DNA from: Shewanella sediminis HAW-EB3
GTDB taxonomy: Bacteria; Pseudomonadota; Gammaproteobacteria; Enterobacterales; Shewanellaceae
Assembly (NCBI RefSeq): GCF_000018025.1
Contig: NC_009831.1
Span: 2,232,001 to 2,296,000, forward strand
Length of the DNA: 64,000 bases
Direction of reading: 5' to 3'
This document shows positions 39,354 to 49,125 of this stretch, in pieces. Within the stretch, counting starts at the first letter, position 1; every line of letters starts with the position of its first letter. The translations under genes were made by a program, and so were the position numbers. The notes under the pieces were generated by a model. The model did no database searches. It worked only from the letters and a program-made list of their open reading frames with translations, and was not told the DNA's origin.

Positions 39354-39560
39354 CTAATTTGTTGGCGAAATTGCTGACGCGTGCATACCTTTTGGACCCG
39401 CTTCCACTTCGAATTGGACTGGTTGGCCTGCTTTTAGAGTTCGATAGCCTTCCATTTCGATGGTAGAATAGTGTGCAAAAACGTCTTCACCACCAGCTTC
39501 AGGGCAAATAAACCCGAATCCTTTGGCGTTGTTGAACCATTTAACAGTTCCGTTTGCCAT
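39354..39560 (-). CDS. cspD: Cold-shock-like protein CspD
   Basis: 68 residues, single cold-shock domain. RNP1 KGFGFI and RNP2 VFAHYS, start MANGTVKWFNNAKGFGFICPE. In E. coli CspD is a stationary-phase inhibitor of replication. Divergent from clpS, the same context as E. coli cspD-clpSA, which supports CspD over other Csp proteins. Confidence 0.93.
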   Translation of the reverse strand: MANGTVKWFNNAKGFGFICPEAGGEDVFAHYSTIEMEGYRTLKAGQPVQFEVEAGPKGMHASAISPTN

Positions 39561-39807
39561 ACTTCCACTTCCTTCTGTTGTCTACTTCCCAGTAAGATAG
39601 TAAAACTTAACAGGCGGGAAAAATTCACCGCCTGTTGAACAGAATGAAAGCAGTATGATTGTATGTCAAGAATAAATTAACAATTAATCAACAAACCGAT
39701 AAAAAAGTTGTATCAATTGGTGCGAGATATATGAGATGTTGAGTTATCAATGGGAATTAAATTGTCATTGATTGGTACAAGCCAATACTAGAGGCTAATA
39801 TTGAAAC

Positions 39808-40116
39808 ATGGGTAAAGCAGTAAATATCGAACATGTAGAAGAGCGTGTTGAATCGGAATTAATGCCACCACCGATGTATAAGGTGATATTAAACAATGAT
39901 GACTACACTCCGATGGATTTTGTGATTGAGGTTTTACAACTCTTTTTCAAAAAGAATGAACAGGATGCCACGGACATCATGTTGGCTATTCATAATCAGG
40001 GGAAAGGGATCTGTGGAGTATTTCCCTTTGGTATTGCAGAAACTAAGGTTGCTCAGGTAAATCAGTTTGCAAGACAAAACCAACATCCGTTACTGTGTTC
40101 TTTAGAGAAAGCCTGA
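39808..40116 (+). CDS. clpS: ClpS, N-degron adaptor of ClpAP
   Basis: 102 residues. Core motif [21 protein letters not shown] and the hydrophobic pocket residues of the ClpS fold. It delivers substrates bearing N-terminal Leu, Phe, Tyr or Trp to ClpA. clpA begins 36 bases downstream, in the standard order. The transferases that create such N-termini (aat, bpt) lie 3 kb away. Confidence 0.96.
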   Translation: MGKAVNIEHVEERVESELMPPPMYKVILNNDDYTPMDFVIEVLQLFFKKNEQDATDIMLAIHNQGKGICGVFPFGIAETKVAQVNQFARQNQHPLLCSLEKA

Positions 40117-40152
40117 ATTGGGTAAATTACGTTGTAAATTTAGGGGGTGCTT

Positions 40153-42411
40153 ATGCTAAATAAAGATCTTGAAGTCACCTTGAATCTGGCGTTTCAGCAG
40201 GCCAGAGATGCCCGTCATGAGTATATGACGGTTGAACACTTACTCTTAGCATTGATTGATAACCCTGCAGCACAGGAAGCTTTGGTGGCTTGCGGGGCAA
40301 ATCTTGATAAGTTAAGAGAAGATGTGTCAGGTTTTATTCAACAAACGACGCCTATTATCGCCGATCCCGAAGACGATAGAGAGACTCAGCCTACACTAGG
40401 TTTTCAGCGAGTACTGCAAAGGGCCGTTTTTCACGTTCAATCATCTGGTCGCAATGAGGTTACCGGTGCCAATGTTCTCGTTGCCATCTTCAGTGAGCAG
40501 GAATCTCAAGCTGTCTACCTCCTGCGTAATGGCGAAGTGACCCGTCTCGATGTGGTCAATTTTATCTCTCATGGTGTCTCTAAAAATGAGATAGATAGCG
40601 GTTTGCATCAGGAGCAGATCGAAGATCAAACAGAGACAGAGGAAGAGAAGAGCAAATTGTCTCAGTTTGCCGACAATCTCAACGAACGTGCGCTTAAAGG
40701 AAGTATCGATCCCTTAATCGGTCGAAGTGAAGAGATAGAGCGCTCCATTCAAATTCTCTGTCGCAGAAGAAAGAATAATCCCCTGTTAGTGGGGGAAGCG
40801 GGGGTGGGCAAGACCGCCATTGCTGAGGGGTTGGCGTACCGAATTGTAAAAGAGGAAGTCCCTGAAATCATGAGCAGGGCAACCGTCTACTCATTAGACT
40901 TAGGTGCCCTGTTAGCCGGGACTAAATATCGCGGTGATTTTGAAAAACGGTTTAAGAGTCTGCTTAAAGAACTCGAACAGGATGAGCATGCGATTTTGTT
41001 TATCGATGAAATTCATACCATCATAGGTGCCGGTGCGGCGTCGGGTGGAGTGATGGATGCATCTAATCTGCTAAAACCTTTGTTGTCCGGCGGCAAGCTG
41101 AGATGCATGGGGTCGACCACTTATCAGGAATACCAGAGTATTTTTGAGAAGGATAGGGCATTAGCCAGACGTTTCCAGAAGGTGGATATTAATGAACCTT
41201 CAGTGGCTGAAACCACCAAGATCCTTCAGGGGCTCAAATCTAAGTATGAAGAGCATCATGGGGTCAGATATACGATGGCCGCATTAAGCGTTGCGGCAAA
41301 GCTGTCCGATAAACATATTAACGACCGTCATCTCCCGGATAAAGCAATCGATGTTATCGATGAAGCGGGCGCTCGAATGGCGATGCAACCCGCGAGTCGT
41401 CGTAAGAAAACGATTGGGCAGGGAGAGATTGAATCTATCATTGCCAAGATGGCGCGTATTCCTGAGAAGTCTGTATCGGCAACTGACAAAGATCTTCTGC
41501 GTAATCTTGACCGTAACCTTAAGATGGTGGTTTTTGGTCAGGATAATGCGATTGAGAGCCTCAGTTCAGCGATTCGCTTGTCCAGAAGTGGTTTAGGCGG
41601 AGAGCAGAAGCCTGTGGGCAGCTTTTTGTTTGCCGGACCAACGGGGGTGGGGAAAACCGAGGTGACGAGCCAATTGGCTAAATGTCTTGGTCTTAACTTA
41701 GTGCGATTCGATATGTCTGAGTATATGGAAAGTCATACGGTCTCACGTCTTATCGGTGCGCCTCCGGGGTATGTTGGTTACGATCAAGGTGGGCTGTTAA
41801 CCGACGCTGTGATTAAAACGCCTCACTGTGTGGTATTGCTCGATGAGATCGAAAAGGCGCACCCTGATGTCTATAACTTGCTGTTGCAGGTGATGGATCA
41901 CGGTACCTTAACGGACAACAATGGTCGTAAGGCCGATTTCAGGCATGTGACGCTGGTGATGACGACCAATGCGGGTGTTCAGGAGACGGTGAGAAAGTCG
42001 ATAGGCTTTAAGCAACAAGATCACAGTCTGGATGCACTGTCTGAGATCAATAAAGTCTTTTCACCGGAATTCAGAAACCGCTTGGACGAGATCATCTGGT
42101 TCAACCACCTCGATATGATGGTGATTGCTAAGGTTGTAGATAAGTTCCTCGTCGAACTTCAAGCTCAACTCGATGATAAAGGCGTGACTTTAGATGTCAC
42201 CGATGAAGCCAGAACCTTACTTGCAGAGAAAGGTTATGACAAGTCGATGGGAGCAAGGCCTATGGCAAGAGTCGTTACCGAATTGATTAAGCGGCCGTTA
42301 GCCGATGAGATCCTGTTCGGCGACCTTGAGAAGGGTGGTGTTGCCCATGTCGATATCAATAAAGATGAAATCGTTATCTCTATCAAGAGTCCAGAGAAAG
42401 TGAACGGCTGA
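40153..42411 (+). CDS. clpA: ClpA, unfoldase subunit of ClpAP
   Basis: 752 residues from the ATG at 40153, with GGGGGTG just upstream; an in-frame GTG at 40147 adds two residues. N-domain (1-145) that binds ClpS, two AAA+ modules with Walker A GEAGVGKT (about 213) and GPTGVGKT (about 495), and the ClpP-docking loop KSIGFKQ. Hexameric ATPase that unfolds and feeds proteins to ClpP. E. coli ClpA has 758 residues. Confidence 0.97.
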   Translation: MLNKDLEVTLNLAFQQARDARHEYMTVEHLLLALIDNPAAQEALVACGANLDKLREDVSGFIQQTTPIIADPEDDRETQPTLGFQRVLQRAVFHVQSSGRNEVTGANVLVAIFSEQESQAVYLLRNGEVTRLDVVNFISHGVSKNEIDSGLHQEQIEDQTETEEEKSKLSQFADNLNERALKGSIDPLIGRSEEIERSIQILCRRRKNNPLLVGEAGVGKTAIAEGLAYRIVKEEVPEIMSRATVYSLDLGALLAGTKYRGDFEKRFKSLLKELEQDEHAILFIDEIHTIIGAGAASGGVMDASNLLKPLLSGGKLRCMGSTTYQEYQSIFEKDRALARRFQKVDINEPSVAETTKILQGLKSKYEEHHGVRYTMAALSVAAKLSDKHINDRHLPDKAIDVIDEAGARMAMQPASRRKKTIGQGEIESIIAKMARIPEKSVSATDKDLLRNLDRNLKMVVFGQDNAIESLSSAIRLSRSGLGGEQKPVGSFLFAGPTGVGKTEVTSQLAKCLGLNLVRFDMSEYMESHTVSRLIGAPPGYVGYDQGGLLTDAVIKTPHCVVLLDEIEKAHPDVYNLLLQVMDHGTLTDNNGRKADFRHVTLVMTTNAGVQETVRKSIGFKQQDHSLDALSEINKVFSPEFRNRLDEIIWFNHLDMMVIAKVVDKFLVELQAQLDDKGVTLDVTDEARTLLAEKGYDKSMGARPMARVVTELIKRPLADEILFGDLEKGGVAHVDINKDEIVISIKSPEKVNG

Positions 42412-42432
42412 TGTTGCCGTGTTTATTGGAAT

Positions 42433-42462
42433 AAAAAAAAGGCTGCAACTGCAGCCTTTTTT
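42433..42462 (+). terminator. clpA terminator
   Basis: GGCTGCA/TGCAGCC stem (42441-42456) with a preceding A run and a following T run, 22 bases past the clpA stop. Confidence 0.93.
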
Positions 42463-42476
42463 AATACGATTGAAAT

Positions 42477-42501
42477 AAAAAAACCGGCTTTGCCGGTTTT
42501 T
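42477..42501. terminator. infA terminator
   Basis: AAAACCGGC/GCCGGTTTT stem with a tight TTT loop. The T-rich tract on the minus strand suits infA. It follows the clpA terminator directly, giving a back-to-back pair. Confidence 0.9.
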
Positions 42502-42521
42502 AAAAATCTGTTATTGCTAAC

Positions 42522-42743
<222 letters not shown>

Positions 42744-42879
42744 TCAGTTATCCTGTTAGCCTTCAAATATTAAAAACGGGCGTATCATGCCGCAATTTGC
42801 CGCTCCTGTAAAGAAAAGGTTAGCCTAAGCGTGATAAATAGCCAAGGGGAGGCGAAGGGTAAAGATTGGCTAATTGGTT

Positions 42880-43590
42880 TTATTCTTCAGGAGTTTGCTG
42901 CCAACCGGATGAAGTTAAAATCTGATATGGCATATAGTCTCGTTTATAGTTCATCTTTCTGGATTCATCGATCTGATATCCAAGGTAGATGAACTCTTTG
43001 TGCATGAGTTTTGCCAGGCGGCATTGGATCAAAATCAGTAGTGAACCCAAGGAGCGTTTATGTTCATCGGGAGCAAAAAAGCTGTAGATGGCCGATAAAC
43101 TGTTTGGCAGTATATCGGTAACGGCAACGCCGATGAGTCTATCGTTATTCCACAGTTCAATAAATATGGGATCGAGCCAGCCTGAATCGATAAAATGATT
43201 ATACTGTTCCCTCGAAGCGGGGTACATAGGACCATCTTTGTGTCTTACATTGATGTAAGTCTCGTAAAGTTCATAATGGTGCTCGGCTTGCTTTTCGACA
43301 ATTTTCCAAATGAGATCCTGGTTATTCTTCAGGGTTCTTTTTTGCCTTCTTGAAGCCGTGAATAAAAAGGAGGGGATCCTAATTGGCAGACAGGCGTTAC
43401 AATGTGGACATTGGGGCTTATAGATGGTACCGCCGCTACGCCTGAAACCTAGCGCTAAGAGTTGCTCGAATAGTGCCAACCCGATATTGTCCTCCTGAAG
43501 GACCAATAACTGTTCTAACTCTGTTTCGATATAGCTGCAGGGAAAGGTTTTCGTTATTCCGACCGATATAGGCTGTGATTTAAAGCTCAA
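42880..43590 (-). CDS. bpt: Aspartate/glutamate leucyltransferase Bpt
   Basis: 236 residues. Adds leucine to proteins with N-terminal Asp or Glu, making them ClpS substrates. N-terminal Cys motif [25 protein letters not shown], and the GNAT-like C-terminal half ending [23 protein letters not shown]. It matches the ATE/Bpt family; bacterial members use leucyl-tRNA. Its start overlaps the aat stop by 11 bases, so the two are translationally coupled. Confidence 0.93.
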   Translation of the reverse strand: MSFKSQPISVGITKTFPCSYIETELEQLLVLQEDNIGLALFEQLLALGFRRSGGTIYKPQCPHCNACLPIRIPSFLFTASRRQKRTLKNNQDLIWKIVEKQAEHHYELYETYINVRHKDGPMYPASREQYNHFIDSGWLDPIFIELWNNDRLIGVAVTDILPNSLSAIYSFFAPDEHKRSLGSLLILIQCRLAKLMHKEFIYLGYQIDESRKMNYKRDYMPYQILTSSGWQQTPEE

Positions 43591-44290
43591 GAAATACCTC
43601 TTTTACTACCCAGGAGTTCGAGGCGACCTTACCGTCACGAAAACGTTTAAGTAGATTAATAAAATCTTTTCTCTTTAATGCGGTAGCGCCTAGTGATTCA
43701 AGATGCGGATTCACCACCTGAGCGTCTATTAGTTTGAACCCTTGTTTTAAAAGATACTGATGTAATACCAGCATGGCAGCTTTAGAAGCATTTGTCTGTG
43801 TATGAAACATCGACTCGCCACAGAAAACTTGCCCTATAGCCAGTCCGTATAATCCCCCAATCAGTGTCTCTTCATCCCAGACCTCAACAGAGTGTGCCAG
43901 CCCCTGTTTGTGTAGCTCAAGGTAGGCGTGTTGAATGTCTTGGGTGATCCATGTGCCATCCTGCGCAGCCCTGGGTGCAGCACAACCGATCATCACCTCT
44001 TTAAAGGCGCGGTTTATGGTAAAGGTCCAGGTTTGTTTCTTAAGCGACTTGATCAAGCTTCGGCTGGCCTTCATCGTGCCGGGAACGAACACTGCCCGTG
44101 GATCGGGAGACCACCAAAGAATAGGGTCGTCGGCATTAAACCAGGGGAAAATACCTTCGTAATAGGCATTTAACAGTCGAGTCGGATGTAAGTCTCCACC
44201 GATAGCGAGCAGACCATTAGGATCGGTTAGTGCATATTCCGGTGAAGGAAACCTTTCGAGCTCATGATTTAAATAGGACAGTGAGTTCAC
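43580..44290 (-). CDS. aat: Leucyl/phenylalanyl-tRNA--protein transferase
   Basis: 236 residues. Attaches Leu or Phe to proteins with N-terminal Lys, Arg or Met. Signatures [79 protein letters not shown] and [10 protein letters not shown]. Cytoplasmic. First gene of the aat-bpt pair, near clpSA, cspD and infA as in E. coli, which lacks bpt. Confidence 0.97.
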   Translation of the reverse strand: MNSLSYLNHELERFPSPEYALTDPNGLLAIGGDLHPTRLLNAYYEGIFPWFNADDPILWWSPDPRAVFVPGTMKASRSLIKSLKKQTWTFTINRAFKEVMIGCAAPRAAQDGTWITQDIQHAYLELHKQGLAHSVEVWDEETLIGGLYGLAIGQVFCGESMFHTQTNASKAAMLVLHQYLLKQGFKLIDAQVVNPHLESLGATALKRKDFINLLKRFRDGKVASNSWVVKEVFLEL

Positions 44291-44345
44291 AATTGAGTAA
44301 TATTATCTTTATGAGACCTTCTTATAAGTTAGCGGAAAACTGATT

Positions 44346-44822
44346 ATGTTGAAACCTAGTATTAGTCGCTTATTCTACGTTTGCTTGTTTTTTAGCATAT
44401 TTTTGCCGGCGCATGCCGATTATGATCGTAACCAGGCTGTACCCGTTGAGAAAGTGGTCTACGGTAGTATTGTTTCTGTCAGGAATATCACTCAGAAACA
44501 GCTGGTAGAGGATAGAAATCAAGGCTGGAAAACCTTCGGTGGTGCCCTTATTGGTGGTGTCGTCGGTCATCAATTCGGTGGTGGAAGCGGCAAGGATGTT
44601 GCGACCGTACTCGGTGCACTGATTGGTGCCGGGATTGGCAACCGTCATGGTGACTCGAGTTATGTCCAGGAATTAAAATTGGTTGAATTAATGATAAAGC
44701 AAGATGATGGCGAGCAAGTGATGATTATTCAGGACTTAGACCCGGGAATGGTTTTCAATGCAGGGGATGAAGTCCGGGTGGTTTATCTTCAAGGTGGCGT
44801 AAGAGTCGATCGTGCCATGTAA
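44346..44822 (+). CDS. Glycine-zipper (17 kDa antigen/SlyB-like) envelope protein
   Basis: 158 residues. Signal peptide about 1-24 (FLPAHA cut before DYDRN); no lipobox cysteine, unlike SlyB, so it is probably periplasmic or loosely outer-membrane associated. The glycine-zipper repeat at about 66-100 (FGGALIGGVVGHQFGGGSGKD, VLGALIGAGIGNRHG) defines the 2TM glycine-zipper family. The C-terminal third is a beta-rich domain of about 55 residues. Exact function unknown. Stand-alone gene with its own terminator. Confidence 0.8.
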   Translation: MLKPSISRLFYVCLFFSIFLPAHADYDRNQAVPVEKVVYGSIVSVRNITQKQLVEDRNQGWKTFGGALIGGVVGHQFGGGSGKDVATVLGALIGAGIGNRHGDSSYVQELKLVELMIKQDDGEQVMIIQDLDPGMVFNAGDEVRVVYLQGGVRVDRAM

Positions 44823-44868
44823 TGGGTTTTAGCTATGCGGATTGATATTGTACAAAACCCGAATAAAT

Positions 44869-44893
44869 AAAAAGGAGCCATTGGCTCCTTTTT
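44869..44893. terminator. Bidirectional terminator
   Basis: AAAAAGGAGCCA/TGGCTCCTTTTT stem with almost no loop, between convergent genes at 44822 and 44917. Confidence 0.92.
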
Positions 44894-44916
44894 ATTTATA
44901 GCGAGTAGAATCGGGA

Positions 44917-45276
44917 CTAGAAACCGCGAGGTAGCTGTCCTTTTCCTGCAAGTTTCTCACGCCATAACTCTTTCGGTGTTTTACCACCGCCAGCATTATC
45001 AGACTTGGCTTTCTTCGTTGCCGGAGCCTTTTTGGCTACCGCTTTAGGCTTTGTGGTTTTAGCCACAGGTTTCGCTTTAGCTTCAGTTGCTGCCTGAGGT
45101 GAAGTTTCGCCGTTCATTTCGGCTAGCATGCTCTCGAGTTCACTGAAACGTAGTGACTTACCGCCATCGATTTTGTACCAGCTTCCCTTTTGCTCGATTG
45201 TTACAGCACTACCTTGCTTGTCGGCTAAGGCAGACTCTAACGCGCTGATAACCTCTTCTTTGGTCAGTTTTGACAT
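44917..45276 (-). CDS. Small protein with Lys/Ala/Pro-rich linker, function unknown
   Basis: 119 residues. Residues 1-55 form a folded-looking domain (MSKLTKEEVISALESALADKQG, WYKIDGGKSLRFSELESML), about 60-95 are a Lys/Ala/Pro/Thr repeat resembling a histone-H1-like tail (PVAKTTKPKAVAKKAPATKK), and the C-terminus is KTPKELWREKLAGKGQLPRGF. Very basic overall. Nucleic-acid binding is an inference from composition only. Single gene; I know no named family. Confidence 0.72.
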   Translation of the reverse strand: MSKLTKEEVISALESALADKQGSAVTIEQKGSWYKIDGGKSLRFSELESMLAEMNGETSPQAATEAKAKPVAKTTKPKAVAKKAPATKKAKSDNAGGGKTPKELWREKLAGKGQLPRGF

Positions 45277-45853
45277 AGTTATAACCTATTTATTTTAATG
45301 TTTACCTGAAGGTTTGAGCCAATTTTATAGGTGAAACTGGTATAAAGTCCAATTTTCACTGAAAATCTGACGTTTTAATCGATTTTATGAGCATAATGCG
45401 ACTAAAATCATAGCTAACCCGGTAACAATCAGGCGATTTAGTTACCACTTAGTTTAGTTAATAATCAGGTGGGCATGAGGGCTGTGTCATTATATACCAA
45501 TTACATTAAGTATATGCTCAATTCAGAGCCCCTCAGGGCTTTCAATTCAAGGCGCATTGATGAGGAAATGGTTATTCCCTTTTAAGTCAATGCAAAGTAG
45601 AAGTGGAAGTCCTGAGGCGTTCACTTAGTGCGGGTTTCAAAGCCCTTTATGCAGCGTTAAGCACTTTCGATATACGACTGCATGGATGCAGAAGGTAGAG
45701 CAACGCAGGAGCCTGTTGCCGAGAATAACTATTAGCATCAAGTACTCGCCTTGCCTACAGGGCTTTGAATTCCCGCTGAATGAGCAGTTATTCAATGTAA
45801 TTGGTATTATTGATCGGTTACACTTCCACAAAAGAATAATCAAGGGCGTTTCA
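45277..45853. other. Intergenic region carrying a MITE-like element
   Basis: 577 bases. It holds the promoter side of the minus-strand 119-residue protein gene and the 314-bp element at 45494-45807. The NIF3-family start lies just past it. An open frame runs back into the element from the NIF3 gene but I consider it non-coding there. Confidence 0.7.
45494..45807. repeat. MITE-like element with 27-bp inverted ends
   Basis: 314 bp. Left end 45494-45520 starts ATACCAATTACATT; right end 45781-45807 is its reverse complement at 23 of 27 positions, with the outer 14 identical. The interior (45676-45740, CGACTGCATGGATGCAG then GGTAGAGCAACGCAGGAGC) is related to the outer element at 24746-25379. No transposase. 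The right end sits 47 bp before the NIF3-family ATG. Confidence 0.8.
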
Positions 45854-46606
45854 ATGACACGTACAGAGCTAAGCCGATATCTTTCAGAGTTTCTTCAGAT
45901 TTCCAACTATAAAGACTATGCCCCCAATGGATTACAAGTGGAAGGACGTTCAAAGATTGCCACTATAGTCACAGGGGTAACGGCTTGCCAGGCATTGATC
46001 GACCGAGCCATAGCGTTAAATGCCGATGCGATTCTCGTACATCATGGTTTCTTCTGGAAAGGGGAGCCTGAAGTCATCACGGGAATGAAGCAGCGTAGGG
46101 TCAAGGCACTACTAGCCCATGATATCAATCTGTTCGGTTACCATCTGCCACTGGACGGTCACCCTATGTTAGGCAATAACGCAGAGCTCGGCCGTAGACT
46201 CGATATCTCGGATGCAGAGCCGGTAGAGGACGTTGCTCAGGGACTTATTTGGCAGGGGCGGCTTGATACGCCTATGTCTGTCGAGGCTTTCTCCGCTCGA
46301 TTAAACCATGTATTAAACAGAGAAGCGCAGCATATTGGCCAGAGCAATGATGAAATCAAATCCATCGCCTGGTGCAGTGGTGGCGCTCAGGATTATATCG
46401 ATATCGCCGCCGATCTCGGTGTCGATGCCTTTATCAGTGGTGAAGTATCGGAGCGAACCTTCCACAGTGCCATGGAATTAGGTGTCCACTATTTCGCCGC
46501 CGGGCACCATGCGACCGAGCGTTATGGGATACAGGCCCTGGGTGAGCATTTAGCGAGAGAGTTTAATCTAGAACATCACTTTGTCGACATTAATAACCCT
46601 GTGTAA
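45854..46606 (+). CDS. ybgI: NIF3-like dinuclear metal-centre protein (YbgI family)
   Basis: 250 residues from the ATG at 45854 (YbgI is 247); a longer frame to 45686 reads through the MITE-like element and I reject it. Metal-ligand motifs: LVHHGFFWKGE early (two His), HLPLDGHP, and HHATERYGIQALGEHLA near the C-terminus. Hexameric toroid proteins that bind two metals; proposed hydrolase roles in the NIF3 family are unproven. Because a mobile-type element lies directly upstream, its promoter may come from there. Confidence 0.9.
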   Translation: MTRTELSRYLSEFLQISNYKDYAPNGLQVEGRSKIATIVTGVTACQALIDRAIALNADAILVHHGFFWKGEPEVITGMKQRRVKALLAHDINLFGYHLPLDGHPMLGNNAELGRRLDISDAEPVEDVAQGLIWQGRLDTPMSVEAFSARLNHVLNREAQHIGQSNDEIKSIAWCSGGAQDYIDIAADLGVDAFISGEVSERTFHSAMELGVHYFAAGHHATERYGIQALGEHLAREFNLEHHFVDINNPV

Positions 46607-46749
46607 ATCAGAGTGAAGTCGATTACGCCGGTTTTCTTGAGCAGGTCTTGAAGATAGTGAACGCTGAATAATATTGGTGAAATGAAATATTTCCCCTTTG
46701 AAACTTGTCAGTTTACGGATAAGCGATAAGGGGAGTATAAATAGACAAC

Positions 46750-47526
46750 TTACTCCCTTTGATTCACATAACGTTTGGGTGACTCGCCCAATTTTTTCTT
46801 GAACATGGTGATGAATGCACTGACAGACTCATAACCAAGTTCTTCCGAGACCTGTTGAACGCTGCGATGACTCGATAGTCGCTGTATGGCAATAATAATA
46901 TGTAATTGTGTTCTCCACCTTCCGAATGATATTCCCGTCTCTTTTTTGATTAACCTGGTAAGAGTTCGTTCACTCATGGCATAGCGCGAGCCCCACTGCG
47001 CCACCGTACTCCTGTCATTTGGCGACGCCATCAATGATTCAGCTATTTTTCTTAATTTACTATTTTGCGATATCGGAAATTCCAGTTGATTCGTAGGCAT
47101 CTGAGTCAGTTCGTGTAGCAGAACCTTGACTAACAAGTCGGTGGGACCACCAGCTTCATAACTCTGAGGTAGTTGAGAGAAGTGTTTAATGAGCTCTCTT
47201 AACAGAGGAGAGATTGACAAGGTGCAGCTTCGTGAAGGTAAATGAGCCACATGAGGGGCGATAAAAAGCAGACACAGGGAGGCATCACCGGATACCTTGT
47301 TGCTGTGAGGGAACCCGGCCGGGATCCAGACCGCACTCTGGGGAGGTGCTATCCATATTGCATCGGATATTTCACAGGTTATGTAGCCATGCAGGGCGAG
47401 GATCAGTTGACCTTTTTGATGGGTATGAACGGGCAGTTCATCGGCGGGCTTAATGGCATCTTGCCTGAGACCTACAACATCGAGAAGAGACCGGTCCGGA
47501 TCAAAGTCAGCGGTATTTTTTTTCAT
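46750..47526 (-). CDS. AraC-family regulator with cupin domain (NimR-like)
   Basis: 258 residues. N-terminal cupin sensor (about 15-100, PVHTHQKGQLILALHGYITCEI, WIPAGFPHSNKV) and C-terminal AraC helix-turn-helix pair (about 165-255, AQWGSRYAMSERTLTRLIKKETGISFGRWR, VQQVSEELGYESVSAFITMFKKKLGESPKRY). Divergent from a CynX/NimT-type exporter, the same design as E. coli nimR/nimT, so it probably controls that gene. Confidence 0.88.
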   Translation of the reverse strand: MKKNTADFDPDRSLLDVVGLRQDAIKPADELPVHTHQKGQLILALHGYITCEISDAIWIAPPQSAVWIPAGFPHSNKVSGDASLCLLFIAPHVAHLPSRSCTLSISPLLRELIKHFSQLPQSYEAGGPTDLLVKVLLHELTQMPTNQLEFPISQNSKLRKIAESLMASPNDRSTVAQWGSRYAMSERTLTRLIKKETGISFGRWRTQLHIIIAIQRLSSHRSVQQVSEELGYESVSAFITMFKKKLGESPKRYVNQRE

Positions 47527-47632
47527 TACTCATCATCTTGGCTGGTTTTAGCTATTAAATGGCATTATATCTAAATTCAGCGGGCGCTGAAATATTTATA
47601 GTACCCACCTGTTTAATTCATCAGGTTCAACA

Positions 47633-48844
47633 ATGAAAAGAAGTACTCAAACCGGATTATTGGTTGCCGGAATATTACTGTTTGCGGCAAATTTGCGTGC
47701 GCCTATCACGGGCGTAGCCCCTCTTTTATCCATGATCTCCGAGAGTCTCCAATTATCAACAATGCAAGCGGGTTTACTGACAACCTTGCCGCTATTGGCT
47801 TTCGCGATAGTGTCACCCATAGCCTCATACCTGGCCAAAGAGTATGGTTTAGAGCCTTCGATTATGGGGGCGTTAAGCGTCATTGCCTTGGGGATCCTGA
47901 TCCGTTCATCGGGGAGTGTCTCGGCACTCTATCTGGGGACTGTGATTATCGGCTGTGGGATCGCTATTGGAAATGTGTTGTTACCCAGTTTGTTAAAGCG
48001 TAATTTCCCTGCTCGTATTGCAACATTCACAGCGGTTTATGCGTTAACTATGGGAATAGGCTCCGCCATCAGCTCTGCCGTTGCCGTCCCCCTGGCAGAA
48101 TTTGATGGTAACGGTTGGGCTCTTTCGATGGGAAGTTTCATCGTGATCCCACTGCTTTCGATGGCAGTTTGGCTACCACAGATGAGAAATGACACACAAC
48201 CGACCGAAGATACCCGGGGCCTTCCCCATGGTGGAAAAGTTTGGCGTTCGCCATTGGCGTGGCAGGTGACCTTTTTTCTCGGTTTAAATTCATTTATCTC
48301 CTACATCATAATCGGTTGGCTACCGACTATTCTTATCGATGCCGGTTACTCGGCTTCACAGGCGGGGGCAATGCATGGATTGCTGCAGCTATCTACCGCG
48401 ATACCCGGGTTATTGCTTATTCCTCTATTGGCAAGAATGAAAGATCAACGCGGATTAGCATTCGGTGTATCAGTTGCTTCCATGCTAGGTATTCTGGGCT
48501 TACTCTATTTCCCAGAACTCGCGATGCTGTGGACTCTTATATTCGGATTCGGTGCAGGTGCGGGCTTAATTCTTGGCTTGTCTTTTATCAGTTTACGCAC
48601 GGATAGTCCACATCAGGCTGCGGCGCTATCGGGTATGTCTCAGAGTGTCGGTTATCTGTTGGCGGCAATGGGGCCAGCCTTGGTGGGTTCTATCTACAGT
48701 GCGACAAACAGCTGGGTGACACCTCTTGTACTATGTGCATCCGGTTGCGGACTCTGCGCCGTGTTCGGTTTGTTTGCCGGAAGAGGTTTAACGATTAATG
48801 CTCAGCAAAGCGCCGAGAGTGATAAGGTGGTTCTGGTTAGTTAA
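47633..48844 (+). CDS. CynX/NimT-family MFS transporter
   Basis: 403 residues, 12 predicted membrane helices. Start GLLVAGILLFAANLRAPITGVAPLLSMISESL is characteristic of the CynX/NimT (cyanate/2-nitroimidazole) branch of the major facilitator superfamily. Central loop about 185-205 is hydrophilic. Likely a drug or small anion exporter under the divergent AraC regulator; substrate unknown. 106 bases separate the two starts. Confidence 0.88.
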   Translation: MKRSTQTGLLVAGILLFAANLRAPITGVAPLLSMISESLQLSTMQAGLLTTLPLLAFAIVSPIASYLAKEYGLEPSIMGALSVIALGILIRSSGSVSALYLGTVIIGCGIAIGNVLLPSLLKRNFPARIATFTAVYALTMGIGSAISSAVAVPLAEFDGNGWALSMGSFIVIPLLSMAVWLPQMRNDTQPTEDTRGLPHGGKVWRSPLAWQVTFFLGLNSFISYIIIGWLPTILIDAGYSASQAGAMHGLLQLSTAIPGLLLIPLLARMKDQRGLAFGVSVASMLGILGLLYFPELAMLWTLIFGFGAGAGLILGLSFISLRTDSPHQAAALSGMSQSVGYLLAAMGPALVGSIYSATNSWVTPLVLCASGCGLCAVFGLFAGRGLTINAQQSAESDKVVLVS

Positions 48845-49125
48845 TTAGTCCATTTAATATACAGCAGATTAACATCTTTCGGGGTGATAACTGCTGTTCA
48901 CTTCGTTTTACCGTTTGTGGTGGCTTTTGTGTACATGACAAGTTATAGGTAATCATTTGATTTTATATTGATAAATCCCGTAGTTTAATTGGGGTGACTT
49001 GCCTGTATGTCGCTTAGGTAGTAGGCCTTTAATGTATCTGAAATGTTATTATTAATGTTAATAAAGACAAAGTGACCGTTCTCTCTTATAGTGGATGACA
49101 AATTATAATTAAAACAGAAGTTGTC

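Noticed and set aside
45686..45853. Extended NIF3 start inside the MITE-like element
   Set aside because: The extra 56 residues are translated repeat sequence, and the ATG at 45854 gives the family's normal length.
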